NCBI RefSeq assembly: GCF_949987535.1
Contig: NC_080064.1
Span: 46,643,937 to 46,707,936, forward strand
Direction of reading: 5' to 3'
From: Balaenoptera acutorostrata
Lineage: Eukaryota > Chordata > Mammalia > Artiodactyla > Balaenopteridae
DNA length: 64,000 nt
The notes beneath the pieces are model-generated. The model was given only the letters and a program-made list of their open reading frames with translations, did not search any database and was not told the DNA's origin. The position numbers and the translations under genes are program-made. This document shows positions 14,601 through 26,600 of the stretch, one piece after another; the stretch's first letter is position 1, and every line of letters starts with the position of its first letter.

Positions 14601-17600
14601 ATTTGGGTCATCACATTGCTTCTTCTTTCCCTCCCACCCCAACTGTTTTTGGACAAGTCCCTAGAAATTCATGTGTGATCTGAGAATTAAGACCAGCCTT
14701 ACTACTCTTTATCAGTTCATGTCCTCTGGAGATGGTTCTCACAGACTTTCGAAATATTCCCATCCATCCTGTCACACTTGTTATATACAGTAAAATCTAC
14801 CATTTATGTAGCACTTCATTTCAAAGTACTTTACAATATAAAGTGGGTAGCAAGAGGTACCATTTCCATTATGGGGTAAAAATAGACATAAAATACATCA
14901 GCTGGATATCAAGTAGGATTTACTGAGGCAAATGGTTTATGTCCTCCACCACTCCCTTCCCTTTCTCCCCACTGCAGCCCTGCCTTTAGAGGTTGGTGGG
15001 ATGATGCGCTATGGCCTGACCCCAGCTGTAGGGAGACTACGCTAATTCTGCCTTTATCCTTTGTCTGGGTTTGTACATGGGAGGAAGGAGGAGAGTAAGA
15101 AGGTCCTTATGTTAAATATCTTAGAAAACTTCCACAGGGGTACTTCAGAGCAACGGTATCCAAACTGTCCTAGGCTGCTCCCAATGACCTAATTTTAAAT
15201 ATTCTGCAACCAGGTAAGGTTTTGCCAAAAATGGTTCTGCTGTTTAAGCTGATCGAAAGCCAATGCCTTAGAGTAAACCTCTACTTCCTTAGGATTCCTG
15301 GAACTGAGAGGGACAGTCTTCCTCTAGATCCTCCCTGAAGAGTATATTTGACCTCCTTCTCCATCCTGGATTGAGCAGAGCTCCTGAGCATGTCTGGTCT
15401 AATGGTGCGCCCCAGCTCAGGACTGTTGAAGGAACTAAGTGCCTGGGTGCCAGGCACTGGGTGTGGATCAAGGGGCTCTTTAAAGGACTTGCTCAGGGTT
15501 GAACAGTAAAGCCAACATCTGAATCTGAAGCAGCAATTCCTAGAATTTGCATTCAGTTCATTGAGACACTGCCTCAAGCCAATTTATAAGGAGTTTATAA
15601 GGAGCCAATTCGTTCTGAAAACAACATTTTTCAAAGTTTTCCATGTAGTGCCAGCTGTTTGAAACAGCAAACTTGGGAAGTAACTGCTGTATTTGCTAGG
15701 ACTTAATAACAGACTGAATAATTAGACTCATGTCATTTATGTCCCTAAGACTTAAAATTTGGGGGGATTGAGGATGGTAATAAATACCATGGTTTGTTTT
15801 AGCATATGTGGAATTGTGAACCAGAAGAAAATATGTTACAGGAAACATGGTTAAGAAGAAGAAGAAATTCAGAAGAACAGGAACAAGGATTAGGGAATAA
15901 CGGAGATCAAAGAAGGAACTATTGTGGCCAATGCCCCTGGATGGATGGCACTATTTGGTCCGGCTGCCAAATGAAGGTTCGGATCATGAAAATAACTTAG
16001 GAGGGAAGAGACAAAGCCAGGGGTGGCTCAAAATGACTGTCGGTCTAGACTAGAGACTCTAGACTAAGGTTGGTCTTAACGCAGAGAGATCGAACACAAA
16101 CTCTCGAGAGAAGACTCTGAGAAGGAAGTGCTCTAGAGAGAAAATCCTGACGCAGACCAAAGCAGATCTGAATTCCTAGCCTACCCTGACACCTGGGATC
16201 TGAGGAGGAGAGGACAGAATGCCTTCTAGCCTGGCATTATCAGGAAGTCTGTGCACAGAACGTGCATTTTATGTGGATAATTACCAGACTCTAATCCTAG
16301 GCTTTCTTTCTTATTATGTGCACTTTAAAACATTTGGTAAAAACAGAACGTGTAAATAACATTTAGAAAACAAGACTGACCTTATCCTGATAAAGCAAGG
16401 CACTGTCTAGGGTTTTCTCCAGGATGGTGGCCACAGCGACACGTACTTCTCTCACATTGCACTCCAACAAGAAAATCCTAACATAAAGAGAAACGTGGTG
16501 TGAAAAAGCAAGATAGATTTCTATAACCCAACCTTCCCAACATGGTCCCACCTACTGTCCAAGAAAAAAATTACTCCAAGATGTCAGTTCAAGTCTCCTG
16601 AGAGCGTCAGCACACACAGGCCCTTGTGAGGGAGGAAGGAGGAGAAAAAGGAAAACAAGACCTTTGAACACGGAAAGTGGATTTTTTCCTGTTTCTTCTT
16701 CCTTTCTTCCCCTAAGATGAGTATCTGTATAAATGTAAATTCAGACTTCAAGAGATATACAAGCAAAGAACCTAAAATTTTATAAGTTCTGTTCACCCAG
16801 GAGTAGTTCTCCCTGGCACCCCTTCAATGTCTCAGAATAAGACACAAATTAAAAGTTCTGAGTCAACACAGCACCTCCTAATCCCCCTGTGCACCTGGTA
16901 TTTCCATCCTTTCACTTTCCTCTCCTCTTCCCTCCCAACGTTTACTTATTACTCAGTCCTCCCAAAAGCATGTGAGGCTGAAAAGGTCCTGCTTCCTTCC
17001 TTTCTTCTTCTATGATGATGATGATGATGACAGCAGTTTTAAGGTTTATCAGACACGTCCATCATATTTGGCACACCCAGTGTTACACTGGGATACTACA
17101 CTGCCCGCTGCAAAGGCACGACCTAATCCAATCCTCCACACCACCAGGGCGGTAGAGGCAGCAGCCTCAGATGTGGCGGAGGGCACGGTCAGGCAGAAAC
17201 ACCCGCTCCCTGCCGCTGGGCGGTGGTGGTAACTACCTGAGAGCAACTAGGTAACTGCACGCTTGCCCACAGTCAGCTTTTCTTTCTCTGCTTCACACAC
17301 GCACTCTGACATGACAACCCATATTCTAATCAGCACAGTGAAAACTTACCTATCGTTTCTAATATCTCTTAACAGAAAAGTCTCATTGTTCCATGAGCAA
17401 GATTTAATATAACATAATTTTGATGACCCAGGGCAAAACTGTCCTGATGCATTCTTTCAGGTCACAACAGTGAAAGCTGCTCTGGTCCCTGTCTGAGGGC
17501 AGCATTTGCTGACAGCCCTGCCCTCCTTCTCCCCACAGGAAGATGACAGCGGAGCTTTCTGAAGCCACTTCACTTCTGCTCATTGCACGTAACTGTCAAT

Positions 17601-20600
17601 GCTAAGCATTAGCTACCTAATGTGAACCTGACACAAAGGCTCTGTTTAACATCCACTAAGATTCTAAGTGGCAACTCCAGGCAAGCTTAAAAGATAACAA
17701 GTACTCTTGTAATATCTAGCTCTAGATGTCTGATCAGATTCAGGTACAATTCTTTTGGAAAGAATATCTATAGGGGGTGCTCCACATTTCCTATCACAGA
17801 CATTAGGAAGCATCGTGAGAATGCAAACAAACCCAGAATATGGGCAGTTCTATAGGACAAATGACCTGTCTCACCCCAGTTAAATGGCATGACAAAAAAG
17901 GTGGTGGGGAAATGGAACAATTACAGATTAAAAGAACCTTAAGAAACATACAAACCAAATGGAGACCAAATGGAGCTCATTTGGAGCCTGATTTGTACAA
18001 ATTCAATGGTAAAATAACACTTTTGAGACATCTGGGGAACTCTGAACATAGACTGGGTATAGGATGATAGGAAGGAATTACTATCACTTTTGTTCAGAGT
18101 GATGATGGTAAAGCACTTATTTATTTATTTATTTTTTAAACTTAACCTGTTAGAGATACATGCTGAAAAATTTATAGGGAAATTATATGATGTCTGAAAT
18201 TTACTTTAAAATATTTGAGAGGATAAAAGAAAAGCATGCATGTGAGCGTGTGTGGGAATTGGGATAAGCAAACAAGACTGGCCAAATGCTGACAACTCGA
18301 GCTGGGGATGGGTACAGGAGAGGGTTCGTATTCTGTCGACTTTGGAGTATGTTTAAAAATTTCCACAATATAAAAAAAATTTTAAAGATGTAAAGTATCC
18401 TTCATGTTAGTAGTTTTAATTTCTTTAGATCAATTTGCAAGCATTATTTGCTAATTTAATTTTTTACACTTATAATTACATTTAAAAATTGTCCCTCAAG
18501 AGGGCTACAGAGGGGCTAATCTGAGAGATGACAGCCTCTTCACATGCACAGTTACTGAGGTATTAGCACAGTGTATGTTTATTTTTTAGTTGTAACAACG
18601 ACAACTTAAGCTATCTTAAAAGTTCTAAAGAAATAAGTAATTAGAGAAAGGAGAATATTAATTCTTCAAATCACTGAGGAATTGATAATGATGAGTAATT
18701 GGACTTTATAAAGAAAGACAAAATATAATAAACTCTACCAGGAACATTTAGATTAGGTAATTCACTAGGTTCTTTACCATTAGGAATTCTAAGAAACCAA
18801 ATCATACTACCAAAGGAAGTTACTGAGTTTCTCTGGAGATATTTAAGAGCGAGCCTGCTTGATGGTAAACTAAATATTTTGCCATGTTCCTTTCAAATGG
18901 ATGATGATTCTATGACGTTCTACTGCTTAACACAGTACTCAGGAGTCCTAATGGGAAGATATTTTGGAATTAAGCTGGAAAATGGGTGAAAGGTTATCTT
19001 TAATGCAAACTCTAAAGGGACAGGCAAGAACACTTCAAAGAAATGTTTATGTGTTCTCTCTTTATGAACTGTATGAATGTATTCATGCACAAATACGTGA
19101 GCACTTAATGTAGGGAACCAAACGGAGTAGCTTCTGCCCGTCAGGAAGCTGAAGTTTAGTGGAGGTGACAGAGCAAACAATAGGGCAGACCTACTTTAAA
19201 TTGGGTGGCCCTTGACATCTGATGGATGAGAAGGCACTTTCTATGCAAAGAGTAGAGGGGAGACTTTCAAATACAGGGAATAACTGGAGAAAAGATCTTT
19301 AGGCAGGGCAAAAAGCTTCGCGTGTTCAAGGAATCAACAATCAGGTGAATGATAAGCCAGGTGGAAAGTGAAACACACAGGCAAAGCCCATACTCAAGTG
19401 AGGCCTTTTGTGTTACATTATGGCAAAGATTTTGGATTTTATTATAAGTGCGGTGAGAATCCACTGAAGAATTTTTAAGCAGAGAAGTAACATAATCTAG
19501 TTTGTTTCAAAAGAACCCTTTTGTTGCTGTATGAGGTACACTGGAGGAGGCAGAGGTGGAGATACCAAGCAGGCCAGTGGATGAATGTCTGAAGCTCAGA
19601 CCTCAAGATGAAGGGGATACGGGACCAGGAGTTTCAATTAGATCTTAACTTGCCGCCGCACGACGATCTCCCTGTGGGAAGGGACCTGCATTTCTGAATT
19701 CCTTGTTGTCTGTTTTAAGTTCAGAGATACCAGAGCATATTTGTATGCCGACAGAAGTGACCTGACAGAAAACTCTGGAAGGTAAAGACGCCAACTTCCT
19801 TGAGAAGCTTTGCTCATGCAGAGAGATTCATTTTGAGAGGAGAGAGGACACTTCCTCCATTATATCAGGAGGAAAGGAGAAGGTGGGAACAGACTGGCTG
19901 GTGTGCAACTTGGGACGGGGCGGGGGCTCCACCTGTGCTGTGGGTGAAGGCTGAGGCAAGGCCATTGGCTAGGAGTGGGTGAGCCAGCTCAGCGCGTCCG
20001 AGAGGCGTGGGGCACAGCTGCGGCAGAGGGAGGGAAGCGGCCACTGGGGGTAAGGCAGCCTGGCCACTGACAGCTCAAGGTGCTCGCTGGGTCCCCTGCA
20101 TCGATGCTGAACTCTCCGAGGATAAGAGAATAAGGAGCAAGGTGTAAACATTCATAGTGATCGGACCTTCTTGAAAAATCCAATTACTTTTTTACTATAG
20201 ACGTGTAGGTAAGTATACTATCATGGTATATTTATCACACTCTCTTACTATCAAAAACTTTTTGAAAAATAATATTTTAGCCAGAATCCAAACATATTAG
20301 CAATACTGCAGTATTACTGTGTAACCCAGGACTGCTGACCTTTACCTGCCACCAGACTGTGAGTCTGAGGGAAGAGGTTTGTATTCTGGAATCCCCTGGG
20401 CAACAGTAGTTGCCTGTAAGCGCCTGGTTACCTGCTTAGAACTGATTCCAACCAGGAAAATAATTTCAAGTTGAAATAAAAAAGAGTTACGAGAAGCTTC
20501 AGCTCTAAGTCACCGGAAGAGACACAAATTTCTTTTAACTGAAAGATACTGACACTTACTTTATCAATTCTCGTCCTTCAGAACTAATAAAATATTCAAC

Positions 20601-23600
20601 CAGCCACTGACAAGCATCAAAACTTTTTGAAAGTAATGCTTCAATAGTGGCAATCCATTCTTCAGTGTCAACCCTTTAAAAAAGCAAAGACAGCAATGTT
20701 AGACAGCCCAGCAAATAACGCCATGGAGTGTCGCTGGTTTCTTTTTATTTTAAAAAAATTTTTTTGGGGGGGTGGGGTGGAGGATAAGTTATGTACTCAG
20801 TGACTGCTGGACTAACATGGATAGTCAGTTCAAGCCCCATGTCTGGATATGACTTTTCCCAATTTCTAAAGACATACAGCATTTATGCCTTACACCACAG
20901 TTCTTTCTTCTTCTGTTTTGTCCATCTTTCCTGCTGAATTAGAAATACCTTAAACATAGGAACCCATATTTTAATCATCTGGGTGTATCAGGTAGTTGCC
21001 TTCAACTACCTAAAACAATGTTTTGAATTTTTAAGTGCCTGAATTTATAAATTCAACTTTAATTAATTAATGCCTTTTGTCACAACAGACCAACAAAACG
21101 TATCACTTCTTACCTGAGTTTTTTCTTTGTCCGTAGATAAGTTTGAAAAAGGAACTGAATGGCAAGCTGTAAGCTCACCTTTGCCATGCAAGGATAGTAC
21201 GGATGCTTTAACTTAGTCTACAAGAGAGGGAGAAAAAAGACAGACTATTTTTCACAGAAGTTTTATAGATTATTATGCATTGTTACGAACTGAATAATGA
21301 GATATATATAAAATAAAGTTAAATACTAGTAAGAAAAATCCAGCCAGTTCATAATAGAAAATGTTGCAGTTAAATTTTAAAAAGATTAAGAAAAGATATC
21401 TCCTTCATTTCTTTTATGAAGGCTTCTCAAAATAGAGCCTTTAGACCACAGGATGTTAATTAAGCTTCCAACAGACTAAGAAAGTCTTTCCCTTATTGGC
21501 AAACTGTGATCATGGTACTCAAGAAAAAGAAGCACTTAGAAGCTGATCTTGAGTCTGGTAACATCTGATTACGAATTGGGAATAATTAATCTCCTCATAG
21601 CCCCATATCCGTTTACATCACCTATGGCTACTTTTAAATTTTTTATAAAATATAACAAGAGCACTGAAAAAAGCCAGTAAGTAGAAACCCACACTCATTC
21701 ACAATCTGCATTATACATTCTGAATATTGCGTGTATTTTAATATCACCCATTAAGTGACACATTTGTGGGAATTTTTTTTGGCGTTTAATCTAAATGCTA
21801 ACAAGTGAGAGTGAGGGTGAGTCACTGAATGCTTTAGTGGATAGACAGATATTTAACTATGATCCTTTCTAATTTGTTTAGTAACAATCCGACTAGTACT
21901 TACAGCATTCAATGATGCTAAAGACAAAACAAAACTGAAATAATCACTACTGTACACATCTCTATTCTTCATAAACTTGAGGTTTTCATCTCTCACCATC
22001 TATAAAAGAAAATTGGTAATTATTTTTAAGAAACAGGGTAAATTATTCAATATGTAGAAGACATTTTTACTGATATGTTAGGTAAAAATGGGTTCATAAA
22101 AACACTTGTCTCAAGCCTTGAAATTTTTAAAAAGGAGGAAAAACTTCCTTTCAAAGATAAGAAGTTGTAAAAAGGTGAATTATGATTCATTAAACCAAAT
22201 TCTTCTGGGAAATTCAGGAAGACCACCATGTAAGGACAAGTGAATTCTAACCTGTTACTCTGAGTGAAAAGGGACAATCAGAGCTTTCCCAAGTACAACC
22301 AGCTCCATGCTCTCTGTGTTTCAGATGCTCAGTTCTCTCTCTTTCTCTCTATCAAAGACTCCATATTTTTCTTAAATTTTTTGATTCTGGCTACTTAGCT
22401 TTTGATTACTTAGTGTATAAAGTCTGGACTGGGCAGCTGGACAGTCTGAATTTAAATCCTGGCTCTGTGACACTGACAGATCATTTCTCTTTTCTAAGCC
22501 TTTTCTCCTTTTCATCTGAAAAATGGGAAGAAAACCTGGTACTCCACGAGAGCGTTTTAAGAATTAGGGATTTGTTGAAGCATGTAGCACAGAGTAGGTA
22601 TTCAATAACTAATGGTCATCACTTTTATATTAGTTTTACCCAAAGGTTATGAACCTTAACTTATTTTTCTCTCCAGATTCAATAAGTTAATTTCAGCAAT
22701 GTGTTTCTGCACTGCCCACTCCCTCCCCCTTGTTTATGTGGGGTGTCACACAGTCACACAGCAGGTCAGTGACAGCCCTGGCCAATCTTGAGTCTGTTGC
22801 CACCTCTGCGACAAGGTGGGTCAGAAGATGTGGCTCTAGAGGTACAACTACGTCCACAAGAAGGCTGGCAGGAGTAGTTCTGGACCCATGAGATAGATTT
22901 TGACATTTATCTGGATTTTACCCCTTAGAACTTTTTATACAGTTCTTACCTGGTATATGCGAACAGGCATCTTCTCCACAAATAGTCCTTTCTTCTCGCC
23001 TTTTTTAACCAGCTTGGTTAGAATAGAGAGCCGGTCATTGTTAGGCCTATGGGGCCGAGGAGACGACTGAGGGGAAATTTCTGGTGAAGATGGTGCTGAC
23101 CTAACAGATGGAATCAGAAAAGTGTTTGTCTAGAATAAAATAGCTATTGTTTTAGTAGTTTGCTACAACCGGATAAACTTAACATAAACAGGGTATTAGA
23201 CTTAAACTGTATACTTTCCTGATCTAATGTATTAAAATGCAAATTCACAGAAAACAGGACCTTTAAAAAAACTTTCCAGACGGTGCTGGTATAGTATTGG
23301 GTTGGCCAAAAGGTTCGTTCGTTTTTTCCCATAAGATGGCTCTAGTAGCACTTAGTTGTCTTTAACTTCATTTGAAACAATTTTGTTGGACTGTATGTGA
23401 CAGCTGTCACAGCAGAGTGCATTAAAAAAGACATCAAAATTGGTGAATCTCTGTGTAGCCATTTTAATATTGAAGATGGAAGATAAAAAGCAACATTTTT
23501 GGCATATTATGCTTTATTATTTCAAGAAAGGTAAAAAAGCAACTGAAATGCAAAAAAAGACTTGTGCAGTGTATGGAAAAGGTGCTGTGACTGATCAAAC

Positions 23601-26600
23601 ATGTCGAAAGTGGTTTGGGAAGTTTCATGCTGGAAATTTCTCGCTGGCCGATGTTCCATGGTTGGGTAGACCAGTTGAAGTCGACAGCGATCCAATCGAG
23701 ACATTAATTGAGAACAATCAACAATTCTACCACGTGGGAGACAGCCGACATACTCAAAATATACAAATCAAGCGCTGAAAATCATTTGCACCAGCTGGGT
23801 TATGTGAATTGCTTTGATGTTTGGGTTCCACATAAGTTAAGCAAAAAAAACCTTCTTAACCGTATTTCCACATGCAATTCTCTACTTAAACGTAATGAAA
23901 ACGTTCTGTTTTTAAAAAAAATTGTGATGGGCAATGGAAAGTGTTTACTGTACAATAATGTGGAACGGAAGAGACCATGGGACAAGCAAAATGAACCACC
24001 ACCAACCACACCAAAGGTCAGTCTTCAGCCAAAGAAGGTGATGTTGTGTATACGGTGGGATTGGAAGGGAGTTCTCTATTATGAGCTCCTTCCGGAAAAC
24101 CAAACGATTCATTCCAACAAGTACTGCTCCCAATTAGAGCAACTGAAAGCAGCACTCGACAAAAAGCGTCCAGAATTAGCCAACATAAAATGCATAATCT
24201 TCCATCAGGATAACACAAGACTGCATGTTTCTTTGATGACCAGGCAAAAACTGTTACAGCTTGGCTGGGAAGTTTTGATTCATCTGCCGTATTCACCAGA
24301 CTTTGCACCTTTGGATTTCTATTTATTTCGGTCTTTACAAAATTCTCTTAAAGGAAAAAATTTCAATTCCCTGGGAGACTGTAAAAGGCACCTAGAACAG
24401 TTCTTTGCTCAAAAAGATAAAAAGTTTTGGGAAGATGGAATTATGAATTTGCCTGAAAAATGGCAGAAGACAGTGGAACAAAAGGGTGAATACTTTGTTC
24501 AATAAAGTTCTTGGTGAAAATAAAAAATGTGTCTTTTATTTTTACTTAAAAACTGAAGGCACTTTTTGGCCAACCCAAAACTATGCTCTGGACATAAAGT
24601 GTACTCAGTAAATGAGATTTTAAAAAAATCTCAATTCTAGAATGAAATAATTTCTATGCATGTTTCTGAAAACAAAATAACTTCTTGCCAAGGAAATAAT
24701 GACCAGGTAGCAGCAAGAAAAAAGAAAAGGGGTAGAGGGATTTACTTCTTTTCTTTTTAGAATTTCTCTCTAGCTTAGCTAATTACCCTTAAATCCCAAA
24801 CAGCATACTCTGAAGATCACGGTATCACCTACTGAAATCACACAGCAAATTACACAGAGGAGAAACTCACAGAGAGAGATCCTCAGCTTCCTGTCGCACA
24901 ACGCTGACTCGACTTTTCTTTGGTAACACAGGGGAGTTCTGATCAGACACCCTTTGGTAGAAGAGCATATAGGCGTTCCAGTATCTTCGGCGTACATCAG
25001 TATATGGGTTCGCTTCATAACGAGACAATAAGAAAAATCTCTTTGTAAATAAAAAAGGTTTTTTTTTTTTGTCTTGACAATCTAAAACAAAGGACCCACA
25101 AATCCAGCAAGTAATTACTTACTATATTTGTTAAATGGAAAGCGTAAGTGAAGTGTGTGTCTTTTTAGAGCACTGCTTAAAATCACTCTGAAGGTGATGC
25201 AGAGGGGCAGGGAGTAAGGAGCTGTATGGTAGCAGAGTAGGCGAAAGAAGGTAAACATTCCGAGGCAAGTGGAAATTTAATCAAAAGGCAAGTAACATTT
25301 AAAAATAAGTTCTGTGGCATAGGATGGGATTATAATTGGCCTCACTTAACCATTTCTGCATAGAAGAGCCAAATCCAGGTAAATTCTGGCAATGACACTA
25401 TGTTCAGCTAATAAAGGTTACTACCATTAGATGCATGACTACCATGGTCTGGTGTCAAAATCTAACATTGTGGATCTCATACAGGTGGAAAAATTTAAAT
25501 GCCCCTAGAGTATTTCAAAATCAGGTTTCAAAAATGTCAAGGTCTCTGAAAAATATTTCTTCTTCAAATAACAAATTCTGATGGGATTCTGTGATGTACT
25601 TTTCCTTATATTTTTTCTTCTGGGGGTAGGGTTGTGGAAAGATTCCTTTACCACACTGCATAACAAATAAGGTTTTAAAAACACAGGTGCTAGAAATATC
25701 TTCTCCATTAATCACACCTCTACATAAGTGAAAAGGAAATTTGAAAATTTTAGTGGACTACTACTTCTGAAACTATTTTTAAGGTTGAAATTCTTTCAAG
25801 TTGTTCTTTAATATTCATTTCTTCCACTTAACTCACCCCCCATCCCAGGGCTGTTGTAAGGAATTATTTAAAAAGAATTCTGTAAGCAGCTTGAACCTTT
25901 TCACCCTGGCTATCAAGGAGTTCATGGATCTACATGGCTAGAGCAGTCGTATGTAAAAAAAATAAAATCTGTTCTATTTTTATATAAAAAATACTGCTTC
26001 CAATCTGATAGAAAACTATAAATTAAGAAAATAAAACTAATGGAAAATATACATTTGCAAATACTTACTTTGATCATAAACTTTTGGTCTATATTCTCCT
26101 CCAAAGCATTCGTACTCTAGGGTCTCATCATTTAGGTCAAATTCTTCTATAACTGTGTCATTAAATTTATACCACTTTCCTTTTCCACATCCCCTAGAGC
26201 ACAGATTTGATAAAACAAATATTATGAGGTTACAAATCAAACCTCCCTATCCCCAGCATTTATCTCTATGTATTGTCTACAAATACAGCAGGTAATTACC
26301 ATTTGAAAACACCTAAGGAAAATATAGCAACAGTTACTTCAATTTCTTAAACAACTTTTCTAATTGAAGGGATAAAACAATTGCAACAAGTTTTAAAAAT
26401 CCAATATGAAATAAGATCAAAGAACAATGTGAAAGCTTCTTTGCACCGTAATGATAAGTGTGGATGACAAAGTAGGGCAGGGAGAGCAGAGGAGAGATAC
26501 AGGGGGGCGGGGGAGCAGAGGAAGGATACAGGAGGGCAGGGGGAGTGGAGGAGGGATATAGGAGGGCAGGGGGAGTGGAGGAGGGATACAGGAGGGCAGA

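Larger units (their letters stand above)
23297..24578 (+). mobile_element. Mariner (Tc1/mariner) DNA transposon, near full length, inactive
   Basis: 1282 bp, the usual mariner length, bounded by inverted repeats beginning TTGGGTTGGCCAAAA. The left end is preceded by the expected TA (23295-23296); the right flank reads AA, so one copy of the TA duplication has mutated. Carries a broken transposase gene. Inserted in the USP24 intron between exons 27 and 28, antisense to the gene. Resembles the mariner known from ruminant and cetacean genomes (from memory, subfamily not checked). Confidence 0.93.

Noticed and set aside
23708..24505. 265-codon transposase frame as a possibly working or host-adopted gene
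   Set aside because: The DNA-binding half is in another frame, the first catalytic Asp is Asn, and nothing suggests a fused host exon.
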